This document shows, piece by piece, positions 55,550-64,000 of a stretch of DNA of 64,000 nucleotides (position 1 is its first letter; every line of letters begins with the position of its first letter). This DNA is from Proteus alimentorum (GTDB lineage: Bacteria > Pseudomonadota > Gammaproteobacteria > Enterobacterales > Enterobacteriaceae): positions 186,001 to 250,000 of the forward strand of contig NZ_NBVR01000031.1 of assembly GCF_002607735.1 (NCBI RefSeq), in the 5' to 3' direction. The notes under the pieces were generated by a model that had not been told where the DNA came from, did no database searches, and worked only from the letters and a program-made list of their open reading frames with translations. The position numbers and the translations under genes were made by a program.

Positions 55550-56979
55550 ATGTCCTTCACTGTTGTTCTGAATTATTCCCTCTACTAAAAACGGGGGGAT
55601 TAGCTGATGTTATGGGCTCTTTGCCTTTAGCTCAAAAGAAGATAGGTTTAGATGCGCGGGTTGTTATTCCTGCGTTTCCGGCGATCAAAGATAATATTCC
55701 TGATCTCAAATTAGTGACTAATATTGATACGTTTGCAGGTCATGTTTCTCTGCTTTACGGGCAATACCAAGGTGTTGATATTTATCTTATTGATGCACCT
55801 CATCTTTATCAACGTACAGGTAGTCCTTATCACGATCAACATCAACATGCTTATGGTGATAATGTTTTTCGTTTTGCCCTATTAGGTTGGGTGGCAAGTG
55901 AGCTATCTGCGGGATTAGATCCCTTATGGCGAGCGGATGTTGTTCACGCCCATGATTGGCATGCAGGACTCGCTTGTGCTTATCTCGAAGTTAAACATTA
56001 CGCCGCAAAATCTGTTTTTACTGTTCATAATTTGGCTTATAAAGGTGAATTTTCACCTTATCATCTGCATCAACTTGAATTACCTGATGGCAGTTTTTCA
56101 ATTAATGGATTGGAATATTACGGACAAATTTCATTCCTAAAAGCAGGCCTCTTTTATGCTAACCACATTACGACAGTCAGCCCAACTTATGCCAAAGAGA
56201 TAACGACTCACGAGTTTGGTTACGGTTTAGAGGGACTATTATGTCAACGCGCTTATGAACAGCGATTAAGTGGCATCTTAAATGGTATTGATGAAGCGGT
56301 TTGGGATCCTACAACAGATAGCTTAATTACGCGTCGTTATGATGTTAAAAACCTGAATAAGCGTTTAGAAAACAAAGCTGCATTACAGAAAAAATGTGGT
56401 TTGCCCGTCAACAATAATGCCCCTCTTTTTGCAGTAGTAAGTCGTTTAACTTCGCAAAAAGGGCTCGATTTAGTGATTGAAACGCTCCCTGATATCGTTG
56501 AACAAGGTGGTCAGTTTATTTTATTAGGTACAGGCGATAGTCACCTTGAAGCGGCATTTTTACATGCACAACAACAATATCCGCAAAATGTAGCGGTTCA
56601 TATTGGCTATGACGAAAGTTTTTCACACCAAGTTGTCGCGGGTGCTGATGTGATTATGGTACCTAGTCGTTTTGAACCCTGTGGGTTAACTCAGTTATAT
56701 GGTTTGAAATATGGTGCCCTACCTTTAGTGAGACACACGGGTGGATTAGCCGATACGGTGAATGATTGTTCATTAGAAAATTTAGCGCAGCATCAAGCGA
56801 CGGGTTTTGTTTTCTATGAAGCGACGGCTAACTCTCTACGTCAGGCTATAAATCGTGCCTTTACCTTATGGAGTATGCCTAAACAGTGGCAACAAGCTCA
56901 AATTGATGGCATGAATCAAACTATTTTTAGTTGGGAAACCGCGGCAAAAACGTATGCAACACTGTATCAACATTTATAG
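55546..56979 (+). CDS. glgA: glycogen synthase
   Basis: Cytoplasmic GT5 enzyme of 477 residues that extends glucan chains from ADP-glucose. It has the N-terminal substrate loop [53 protein letters not shown], and the C-terminal donor site [18 protein letters not shown] followed by [10 protein letters not shown]. It starts at GTG 55546, overlapping the glgC stop by four bases, in good agreement with E. coli GlgA. Confidence 0.97.
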   Translation: MNVLHCCSELFPLLKTGGLADVMGSLPLAQKKIGLDARVVIPAFPAIKDNIPDLKLVTNIDTFAGHVSLLYGQYQGVDIYLIDAPHLYQRTGSPYHDQHQHAYGDNVFRFALLGWVASELSAGLDPLWRADVVHAHDWHAGLACAYLEVKHYAAKSVFTVHNLAYKGEFSPYHLHQLELPDGSFSINGLEYYGQISFLKAGLFYANHITTVSPTYAKEITTHEFGYGLEGLLCQRAYEQRLSGILNGIDEAVWDPTTDSLITRRYDVKNLNKRLENKAALQKKCGLPVNNNAPLFAVVSRLTSQKGLDLVIETLPDIVEQGGQFILLGTGDSHLEAAFLHAQQQYPQNVAVHIGYDESFSHQVVAGADVIMVPSRFEPCGLTQLYGLKYGALPLVRHTGGLADTVNDCSLENLAQHQATGFVFYEATANSLRQAINRAFTLWSMPKQWQQAQIDGMNQTIFSWETAAKTYATLYQHL

Positions 56980-57024
56980 ACATGACGTCTATTTGAACCA
57001 GTGGATCACAAAAAGAGATTTATA

Positions 57025-59475
57025 ATGAAAAGTTTATGTGAATTTGATTATCTATCACCCGATAAGGATATTGAGTCATTAAAGCGTTCTATTGTTTATA
57101 AACTGATGTTTATTGTTGGTACGTCGCCAAAGTATGCAACACCAACAGATTGGTTAAGTGCAACCTCTTACGCTATTAGAGACCGGTTAGTAGAGCGTTG
57201 GTTAAAATCGACCAAAGCGGAGCTTTCACCGAAAGTAAAACAGGTTTATTACATTTCGATGGAGTTTCTTATGGGGCGTTTTTTAACAAACGCCATGCTC
57301 TCTTTAGGTGTTTACCACGAAGTCAAAGAGGCGTTAAAAGAGTTAGGTCTTGATCTGGAAAAACAAATCGAACTTGAACCCGATCCAGGGTTAGGTAATG
57401 GTGGTCTAGGGCGTTTAGCGGCTTGCTTCCTTGATTCTTGTGCCACACTAGGTTATCCCGTTACAGGTTATGGTATTCGTTATGAATACGGAATGTTCCG
57501 CCAACAAATTCAAAATGGCGAACAATATGAAGTTGCGGATAACTGGCTTGAAAAAGGCAATCCTTGGGAATTCCCCCGTCATGATCTGCAATTTGAAGTG
57601 GATTTTGGCGGACGTTTACAGCAAGAAGGTGAGAAAAATTATTGGGTTGATACCTTTAGTGTTATGGCACAACCTTATGACTCTATTGTTCCGGGTTATA
57701 ACACACAAGCGACAGATACTATTCGTTTGTGGTCAGCCAAATCAAATGTGGCGTTTAACTTAGGTAAATTTAATAAAGGTGAATATCTAGAGGCAACAGA
57801 AGCAAAAGATCGCTCTGAAAATATCTCTCGTATTCTTTACCCTGATGATTCAACAATATCAGGTAAAATATTACGTTTACAGCAAGAATATTTTTTAGTG
57901 AGCGCTTCTGTTCAAGATATTTTGCAACGTCATTATCATCTGCATCAACGCTTTGATAATCTCAAAGATTTTATTGCAATTCATCTTAATGATACTCACC
58001 CTGTTCTTGCTATTCCTGAGTTAATGCGTCAACTAATTGATAATCATGGATTTAGCTGGGATGAAGCATGGGAACAAACAATCTGCATCTTCTCATACAC
58101 TAACCATACATTAATGGGTGAAGCATTAGAAACATGGCCTGTTGACATGCTAGGTCGTTCGCTTCCTCGCCATTTACAAATCATTTTTCAAATCAATGAT
58201 AAATTCTTGAAACAAGTTAGCGCACAATTCCCTAACGATAACGACTTATTGCGTCGTGTTTCTATTATCGATGAAGAAAATGGCCGTAATGTTCGTATGG
58301 CATGGTTAGCGGTTATTATTAGTCATCAGGTTAATGGTGTTTCTGAACTTCATAGCCAATTAATGGTGCAATCTTTATTTGCTGATTTTGCGATGATCTA
58401 TCCTAAGAAATTCTGCAATATTACTAATGGGATCACGCCACGTCGTTGGTTGGCATTAGCAAATCCTTCTCTCTCTAAAACAATTGATAGCCATATTGGT
58501 AAAAATTGGCGAACCAATTTAGAGCAATTGGGTGAATTAATGCCATTGGTAAAAGATAAAAATTTCTTGTATCAATTAAAAGATTCAAAACGTATCAATA
58601 AACAAAATCTTGCGCAGATCATTAAGGAAGATTTAAATATTGATATTAATCCTGATGCGCTGTTTGATGTACAAATCAAACGTATTCATGAATATAAACG
58701 TCAACTTCTCAATGTGTTAGGCATTATCACTCGTTATAATCGCATTTTAGAAAACCCAGAAAAAAACTGGGTACCTCGTGTATTTATTTTTGGCGGTAAG
58801 GCGGCATCAGCTTATTATAATGCGAAGAAAATTATCAATCTTATCAATGACATTGCAAGTAAGATTAATAATGACGAGCGTATTAAAGATAAATTAAAAG
58901 TGATCTTTATTCCTAATTATGGCGTAAGTTTAGCGCAACACATTATCCCAGCGACAGATTTATCTGAGCAAATATCATTAGCAGGAACAGAAGCTTCTGG
59001 TACAGGGAATATGAAATTTGCCCTAAATGGTGCATTAACCATCGGTACACTTGATGGTGCTAATATTGAAATTGGTGAACATGTTGGTTTTGATAATATG
59101 TTTATCTTTGGTCACAATGCACAAGAAGTGGCAGAATTAAGACAGCGTTATTCCCCTCGTCGTTATTACGATGAAGATATTGAGTTACATACTGTGCTTA
59201 ATCAAATCGCTAATGGTTTCTTTAATCCAACTTATCCTGATAAGTACAAATCAATTTTTGATAGCTTAATTGAGTTTGGTGATCATTATCAGGTATTAGC
59301 CGATTATCGTAGCTATGTTGATACGCAAGATAGTGTTGATATTCTTTATCAAAATGAAGATGCTTGGTTGAAAAAATCTGCGTTAAATATCTGCCAAATG
59401 GGCTATTTTTCTGCGGATCGTGCGGTAACAGAATATATGCAACGAATTTGGAAAGCTTCTGCGATTACATTGTAA
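57025..59475 (+). CDS. glgP: glycogen phosphorylase
   Basis: Cytoplasmic PLP enzyme of 816 residues that releases glucose 1-phosphate from glycogen. Features: [20 protein letters not shown] near the N-terminus, [39 protein letters not shown], and the PLP lysine in [23 protein letters not shown] 57025 ([15 protein letters not shown]) has a purine-rich site upstream and fits the family start; GTG 57001 would add eight residues. Last gene of the operon; a strong terminator follows. Confidence 0.97.
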   Translation: MKSLCEFDYLSPDKDIESLKRSIVYKLMFIVGTSPKYATPTDWLSATSYAIRDRLVERWLKSTKAELSPKVKQVYYISMEFLMGRFLTNAMLSLGVYHEVKEALKELGLDLEKQIELEPDPGLGNGGLGRLAACFLDSCATLGYPVTGYGIRYEYGMFRQQIQNGEQYEVADNWLEKGNPWEFPRHDLQFEVDFGGRLQQEGEKNYWVDTFSVMAQPYDSIVPGYNTQATDTIRLWSAKSNVAFNLGKFNKGEYLEATEAKDRSENISRILYPDDSTISGKILRLQQEYFLVSASVQDILQRHYHLHQRFDNLKDFIAIHLNDTHPVLAIPELMRQLIDNHGFSWDEAWEQTICIFSYTNHTLMGEALETWPVDMLGRSLPRHLQIIFQINDKFLKQVSAQFPNDNDLLRRVSIIDEENGRNVRMAWLAVIISHQVNGVSELHSQLMVQSLFADFAMIYPKKFCNITNGITPRRWLALANPSLSKTIDSHIGKNWRTNLEQLGELMPLVKDKNFLYQLKDSKRINKQNLAQIIKEDLNIDINPDALFDVQIKRIHEYKRQLLNVLGIITRYNRILENPEKNWVPRVFIFGGKAASAYYNAKKIINLINDIASKINNDERIKDKLKVIFIPNYGVSLAQHIIPATDLSEQISLAGTEASGTGNMKFALNGALTIGTLDGANIEIGEHVGFDNMFIFGHNAQEVAELRQRYSPRRYYDEDIELHTVLNQIANGFFNPTYPDKYKSIFDSLIEFGDHYQVLADYRSYVDTQDSVDILYQNEDAWLKKSALNICQMGYFSADRAVTEYMQRIWKASAITL

Positions 59476-59507
59476 AAACTAAGCTAATTTTCTAAGGATA
59501 GAACAGT

Positions 59508-59532
59508 AACCGCGCTTTATTGCGCGGTTTTT
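59508..59532 (+). terminator. terminator of the glg operon
   Basis: AACCGCGC / GCGCGGTT stem with a 6-base loop, then TTTT, 33 bases after glgP. Confidence 0.9.
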
Positions 59533-59674
59533 GCTTTTACCGTTCAATCCTGAATAAAATTAGATTTTAATGCGATAAGCACAACGTCTTGCGCCTTCTA
59601 AGATATATTCATTTACACTCGCTTTTTATATAAAATAAACTATTGATCTAAGGTTAGACGTTATGTATAAATAA

Positions 59675-59893
59675 ATGTACATTTTATCTAACTTAAGTGA
59701 AATAGGAAAGCACCATGGCCTCACATCTTATACAACAAAATATTGCAGCACTCTCTTCACCTGGCGGGCATTACTCTCAAAAACTTTCAAGCGAATGGGT
59801 GCATTTAAATTTCGTGGTGCAATAAATGCATTATCTCAATTTACCGCAGTCAAAACAAAAAACCAAAAGCAAAACCAAATCGAAGCAATTTAG
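59675..59893 (+). pseudogene. threonine dehydratase/serine racemase-type PLP enzyme fragment
   Basis: A short frame contains FKRMGAFKFRGAINALSQF, the cofactor-lysine motif of fold-type II threonine dehydratases. It is preceded by scrambled sequence (TLFTWRALLSKT) that looks like the family start with internal losses, and it ends soon after in KTKNQKQNQIEAI. All other domains are missing. It lies between glgP and scrR. Confidence 0.7.
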
Positions 59894-60176
59894 AACACAT
59901 TTTTTTAACACAACATCAATTGGTATACGTTAAAAATGAGAGATGAAACAAGTCGAATAAAGCATGATGACTGAGAAAAGAGAGATAGGATCAGCCGTTC
60001 AGAGACGGCTGATAAAATAACAACTTAGATTATTACAGAAATGATAATATTAAAATGTAAATATCATGTTAAATAAAATCACTTTGATATTTAATTTAAC
60101 AAGGCATTAAGCAGATAAAAACCCACTAATGTGAGTAAAACCACGATTAAGGTATTTCGTATTTTAAGCGCTACCC
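59894..60176. other. debris region between the glg and scr loci
   Basis: No intact gene. It contains an orphan hairpin ATCAGCCGT / ACGGCTGAT at 59990-60013 without a U-run on either strand, and a possible minus-strand membrane-protein tail (below). Confidence 0.5.
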
Positions 60177-60182
60177 CTACAC
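60091..60182 (-). pseudogene. possible C-terminal tail of a membrane protein
   Basis: The minus strand reads [20 protein letters not shown] then YLLNALLN and a stop at 60091: a basic loop and one strong hydrophobic helix, like the end of a transporter. It has no start and overlaps the scrR stop in another frame. It may be a remnant or chance. Confidence 0.3.
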
Positions 60183-61208
60183 ATGTCGCTGATGAATTTT
60201 GGCTGGAACAAAAATTTGATGAGATCCTAAATTTGTCTGGTTAATTAATCCCATAATCAGTCGGAAACAGTGTGAAGCTAATTCAGGGTTATTTTGAGCA
60301 ACAGTATCTATTGGTATTAATAATGAATCATAAAGATAGTGATCATCAAAGCCCGCTAAATAGACTTCATTTTGTATATGTTTATTTTGACTTAAATAGC
60401 GCAATACCCCTTCTAATAAGCCACAGGCGGAAGTAAAAACAAATGTAGGTGCTCGGCCTAAAGACGCACACAAAGAACCGAACATTTCATAGCCAGAACT
60501 AGGGTGATAATGCCCATGAATGATCCACTCTGATTTCAGATTGATATTCGCTTGTGAAAGCCCCTGCGTGAAACCTAAAAGACGATCTTTGGTGGGGGAA
60601 AGCGTTGATTGTCCACCTAAAAAGTAAAACTCATCAATGCTTTTTGTGGAAGCAATCTCTGCAATAAGTTGTTGTGTGGAGGTTGTTGAATCTGTGACAA
60701 CAAAAGGCAGGGTTGTTCCTTCAAAATAACGGTCAAATAGCACAACTGGAATTTGTTGACTCAAACGCTGATATTCAGCATCACTTTGTAAACACGAGGC
60801 GACAATCAAACCGTCTATTTGTCGTGATAATAGATGTTCTATTGCCAGTGTTTCTTGCGCTGCATTTTCATCAGTGCAGGAAATAAGTAACTGAATACCC
60901 GCTTCTCTACATAATATTTCTAGCTCATAAGCGACGGAAGCAAAACCATAGTTAGTAATATCAGGAATAACTAATCCCAACGCATAGCTACGATTATCAC
61001 GTAAAGAGCGAGCATGAATATTGGGTTGATATTGATATTGTTCAGCAAGGGTCGTAATACGCGCAATAGTATCATCAGAAACGCGCATCTCTTTGCCTCG
61101 GCCATTTAACACCAAACTTGCCGTTGTTTTTGAAACCCCTGCTAATTTTGCAATATCGGTGATCGTGATACGTTTTTGTTTTTTCACTGTTATTCTACTT
61201 AATGTCAC
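60177..61208 (-). CDS. scrR: LacI-family repressor of sucrose genes
   Basis: Regulator of 343 residues. The N-terminal DNA-binding domain [20 protein letters not shown] with [17 protein letters not shown] lies at residues about 13-55, followed by a periplasmic-binding-protein-like effector domain ([51 protein letters not shown]). It follows scrB by 42 bases on the same strand, so it is probably made from the operon it represses; in characterised systems ScrR responds to fructose or fructose phosphate. The symbol rests mainly on context. Confidence 0.9.
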   Translation of the reverse strand: MTLSRITVKKQKRITITDIAKLAGVSKTTASLVLNGRGKEMRVSDDTIARITTLAEQYQYQPNIHARSLRDNRSYALGLVIPDITNYGFASVAYELEILCREAGIQLLISCTDENAAQETLAIEHLLSRQIDGLIVASCLQSDAEYQRLSQQIPVVLFDRYFEGTTLPFVVTDSTTSTQQLIAEIASTKSIDEFYFLGGQSTLSPTKDRLLGFTQGLSQANINLKSEWIIHGHYHPSSGYEMFGSLCASLGRAPTFVFTSACGLLEGVLRYLSQNKHIQNEVYLAGFDDHYLYDSLLIPIDTVAQNNPELASHCFRLIMGLINQTNLGSHQIFVPAKIHQRHV

Positions 61209-61250
61209 GTTCGCTGAACTGAAACGATTTTATTATTTATATAATCTTAT

Positions 61251-62657
61251 TTAACTTGGCAATGCATTCTTTAATTGCCAAGTTGTGAGGTTTATTGGGT
61301 CTTTCCCCAAGAAATAGATAGTCTGGTTTTCTGAAGAGAAAAAACGGCTGCTCATTACACCAGCACCACCATTAAAGAAAATCTCCACACTCGAGTTATC
61401 ACATAATATTTGAAGATGTGTTATATCACCAGACCAGAAACGTGATTGCCACTCCCCGTTCTTAACACTAAGGCGTTTTAACTCGGCTTGGTTATTTTCA
61501 ATGATTAAAGCAAGAGTATCAGAAAAATGAATAGCCAGAGAGCCGAATAGCTCTACTTCAAGTTCAAACGAAAATCCGTTAATGTCTGGTGCATCATCAG
61601 CCAAACCTTGCCAATATACGGGCTTTTGTCTGAGTTGTTGTAATTCTTTTACCGGTTGTTGATAAAGCTTATTTTCTTTTATGTGTAATTCACGAGGGCA
61701 TGTCATTTGATGTATCCAATCATTAGCAATGGTCGGTTGATACATTTCCTCTCCATCAGGAACTCCCATCCAACCAAATAATAAACGTCTGCCATTAGCT
61801 AATGTTGTTTGAGGCGCATAAAATTCAAAGCCTGCATCAAGCTCAATTAAATCACCATGTTGGAATTGCAAGGTTGAATAATCAAAACTTCCTATTAAAT
61901 AAGCGCTAGGATGCGAATTTAAAAATCGATGTTGCTCCTTTTTTATGCCTTGAGGACAAGCTAATAAGATAAAGTGTCCATCAAGTTCAAAGAGATCTGG
62001 GCATTCCCACATATAACCCGCATCATTTAAGCCACCTAAATGACTTCCGGCTAACTCACCCACTGATTGCCACTGATATAAGTGAGATGCGCGATAGAGT
62101 AAAACCTTACCTTGTTTATCTAAAGTTTGTGCGCCTAACACCATGTACCATATATCGTTGTGTTGCCAGATTTTGGGATCACGAACATGGCCACTGTAAC
62201 CTTCAGGAAGCCCTAAAACAGGCCCTAATTTATCAAAACCACCCTGCTTATTTTCTACGGCTAAACATTGCCAAGCCGTACGAGTCCCATCTTGGAATTT
62301 TACATTACCGGTATAACAGAGGGTTAATTGTCCTTGATAGATCACTGCACTGCCAGAATAACAGCCATCTTTGTCATAAAATTCATCAGGCAATAAAGCA
62401 ATGGGCTGATGTTGCCAAGTAATAAGATCTTTTGAGCGCCAGTGCCCCCAACATTTATTTTTATGCTCACAAGACAAAGGGTTCCACTGATAAAATAGAT
62501 GATAATATTCACCATCAAAGCAAAACCCATTGGGATCATTTAATAATCCCGTTACTGGTGCTAAATGCCAACATGGATAGTATTTATCTTTTACAGCTTT
62601 AGCACTATTACACATAACCGCGTGTAAAATTGCAGACAACCCTTCGCTTTTTGTCAT
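61251..62657 (-). CDS. scrB: sucrose-6-phosphate hydrolase
   Basis: Cytoplasmic GH32 invertase of 468 residues that splits sucrose 6-phosphate to glucose 6-phosphate and fructose. Catalytic motifs: PVTGLLNDPNGFCFDGEYYH (nucleophile Asp) near residue 36, GHVRDPKIWQHND near 155, and WECPDLFELDGHFILL (acid/base Glu) near 218. The C-terminal beta-sandwich ends TIYFLGKDPINLTTWQLKNA. Its ATG directly follows the scrA stop (TAAATG), implying tight coupling. Confidence 0.95.
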   Translation of the reverse strand: MTKSEGLSAILHAVMCNSAKAVKDKYYPCWHLAPVTGLLNDPNGFCFDGEYYHLFYQWNPLSCEHKNKCWGHWRSKDLITWQHQPIALLPDEFYDKDGCYSGSAVIYQGQLTLCYTGNVKFQDGTRTAWQCLAVENKQGGFDKLGPVLGLPEGYSGHVRDPKIWQHNDIWYMVLGAQTLDKQGKVLLYRASHLYQWQSVGELAGSHLGGLNDAGYMWECPDLFELDGHFILLACPQGIKKEQHRFLNSHPSAYLIGSFDYSTLQFQHGDLIELDAGFEFYAPQTTLANGRRLLFGWMGVPDGEEMYQPTIANDWIHQMTCPRELHIKENKLYQQPVKELQQLRQKPVYWQGLADDAPDINGFSFELEVELFGSLAIHFSDTLALIIENNQAELKRLSVKNGEWQSRFWSGDITHLQILCDNSSVEIFFNGGAGVMSSRFFSSENQTIYFLGKDPINLTTWQLKNALPS

Positions 62658-64000
62658 TTATGCAGACTCCACTTTATACTTCAGTAAAAGAGAAAGAACA
62701 AAAGCGGTTAAAAATGCAATCACTAAACCAATAATATAATTAATAATTGAACCCGCTTGTACAATCGCGATACCTGGGATCGCGGTAAGACCAACGGCTG
62801 TCATATAAACATGAGAGCCCACAACCCAAGCGCCTCCAGCCGCACCTCCAATTAATGCAGCAATGAAAGGTTTTCCATAACGTAAATTAATCCCGAAAAT
62901 TGCCGCTTCTGTGATACCTAACATTGCAGAGAAACCCGATGGGATCGTGATCGCTTTAATTTTCGCATCGTTGGTTTTAAACCAAACAGCCATACAAGCA
63001 CCACCTTGAGCAATATTAGCCATTGCCCAAATGGGCAATAAGAAATTAACCCCAATATTCGGATTACCTAATAATCCCGCTTCGACCGCATGGAAACTAT
63101 GATGTATTCCTGTAATAACAATCACAGAATAAAGCCCACCAAAAATAAGTCCTGCAATCCAACCTGCTTGTGTAATTAACGTACTGAGTATTAATGAAAT
63201 ACCATCACCTAAAAGACGCCCGACAGGGCCTATTACTAATAACGCGACAAAACCTGAAATAATAACGGTTAAAAATGGCGTTATAATTAGATCAAGGGCA
63301 TTAGGAACAACTTTACGTAATTGTTTTTCCAGTACACTCATAAACCAAACGGCAAGTAACACAGGGAAAACAGTGCCTTGATAACCAATCATGGCAACTT
63401 CTAATCCAAAGAAATTCATGGTGTTAAAGCCAGCAGCAACACCCCATGCATTAGTTAATGCTGGGTGAGTTAAAATACCGCCGAGTGTCGCACCAAGATA
63501 AGGGTTTCCACCAAACTCTTTTGCCGCAGTAAAGCCAATTAATATAGGTAAAATAATAAATGCTGCGGAGCTACACATATCCAGCATGATATAGAGTGCA
63601 TTATCAGGACTTACCCACTGGTTAGTTTTCATTAATCCCAATAATCCCATTAATAGACCTGACGCCACAATGGCAGGAATAATGGGTACAAAAATATTAG
63701 AAAGTAGTCTTGCTATTCGCTGAAATGGATTGAGTTTTTTCGCTGCAATATTGGCTGCTTCAGATTTGCTTGATTCACCAATACCCGCTGCAGCAATAAA
63801 TGCGGCATGTACTTTATTGACTAATCCAGTACCAAAGATAACCTGAATTTGACCTGCATTACTAAAACACCCTTTTACACCCTCTAATTTGTTTATTGCT
63901 TCTTTATCTGCTTTTGAATCATCAACAAGAACAAGTCTTAAACGCGTAGCGCAATGTGCTGCACTTGCGATGTTTTCTGCACCACCTAATAAAGGCACAA
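62658..64000 (-). CDS. scrA: sucrose-specific PTS enzyme IIBC, N-terminus outside window
   Basis: Inner-membrane PTS transporter that imports and phosphorylates sucrose. About 447 codons are visible of an expected 456. The frame is open to the right edge and begins inside the family sequence (PLLGGAENIASAAHCATRLR, with the EIIB phosphorylation Cys), so roughly ten residues are missing. The EIIC part has FIILPILIGFTAAKEFGGNP, GILTHPALTNAWGVAAGFNT, ITGIHHSFHAVEAGLLGNPN and MLGITEAAIFGINLR. It needs a separate EIIA, usually the glucose Crr. No scrK or scrY is visible. Confidence 0.97.
   Translation of the reverse strand, partial: VPLLGGAENIASAAHCATRLRLVLVDDSKADKEAINKLEGVKGCFSNAGQIQVIFGTGLVNKVHAAFIAAAGIGESSKSEAANIAAKKLNPFQRIARLLSNIFVPIIPAIVASGLLMGLLGLMKTNQWVSPDNALYIMLDMCSSAAFIILPILIGFTAAKEFGGNPYLGATLGGILTHPALTNAWGVAAGFNTMNFFGLEVAMIGYQGTVFPVLLAVWFMSVLEKQLRKVVPNALDLIITPFLTVIISGFVALLVIGPVGRLLGDGISLILSTLITQAGWIAGLIFGGLYSVIVITGIHHSFHAVEAGLLGNPNIGVNFLLPIWAMANIAQGGACMAVWFKTNDAKIKAITIPSGFSAMLGITEAAIFGINLRYGKPFIAALIGGAAGGAWVVGSHVYMTAVGLTAIPGIAIVQAGSIINYIIGLVIAFLTAFVLSLLLKYKVESA

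Noticed and set aside
59990-60013. GC-rich hairpin ATCAGCCGT/ACGGCTGAT considered as a terminator
   Set aside because: No U-run on either strand and no intact gene ending next to it; probably left from a lost gene.

Overview
The window is AT-rich (roughly 38% G+C by eye) and carries an Enterobacterales gene set: glgBXCAP, ybiT, yegD, ydeE, selU, scrAB and a chu/hmu-type haem locus. Protein sequences are close to, but clearly distinct from, E. coli. The base composition, together with xylose and sucrose genes in one stretch, suggests Proteus or another Morganellaceae, perhaps a sucrose-fermenting Proteus rather than typical P. mirabilis. That assignment is inference. No phage, insertion sequence, CRISPR array or rRNA was seen.

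Layout. 1-4.2 kb: the 3' part of an NhaC antiporter gene runs into xylA and xylB. 4.3-16.6 kb: single chromosomal genes (DUF3811 protein, threonine aldolase-like lyase, YegD chaperone, LysR regulator with a paired small DMT transporter, an odd tRNA-Arg, selU, a DUF4139 protein, a periplasmic amidohydrolase, yaiI). 16.7-22.4 kb: a haem locus (TonB receptor, haem-binding protein, HutW, HutX, ChuY) behind a regulatory region with CRP-like, perfect FNR-like and Fur-like sites; no haem permease or ATPase gene follows. 22.7-24.3 kb: ybiT. 24.5-30.35 kb: a Fur-preceded hydroxamate siderophore receptor plus fhuC-, fhuD- and fhuB-like genes.

30.4-46.3 kb is an eroded accessory zone. Intact genes (a lone accA paralogue with LysR, ydeE, a Cys/Met lyase, a NlpA/MetQ-like lipoprotein, ddl, a methylation-repair pair, an O-methyltransferase, leuE) alternate with clear remnants: two opposed MFS fragments, a GNAT tail, an alpha/beta-hydrolase fused by deletion to an EamA tail, an MFS fragment and a FAD-oxidase tail. 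46.3-49.6 kb: GNAT, maa-like acetyltransferase, TauE/SafE exporter and divergent LysR. 49.9-59.5 kb: the complete glycogen operon glgBXCAP ending in a strong terminator. 59.6-60.2 kb: more debris, including a threonine-dehydratase fragment. 60.2-64 kb: scrA-scrB-scrR for sucrose uptake, cut by the right edge.

How it fits together: sucrose and xylose catabolism feed sugar phosphates, and glgBXCAP stores and releases glucose. The haem and hydroxamate loci are two separate iron-acquisition routes. The haem route appears wired for anaerobiosis, because the FNR-like box precedes a locus encoding a radical-SAM haem-opening enzyme. The most unusual gene is the orphan accA, whose changes at conserved carboxyltransferase positions suggest a second, possibly antibiotic-insensitive subunit.
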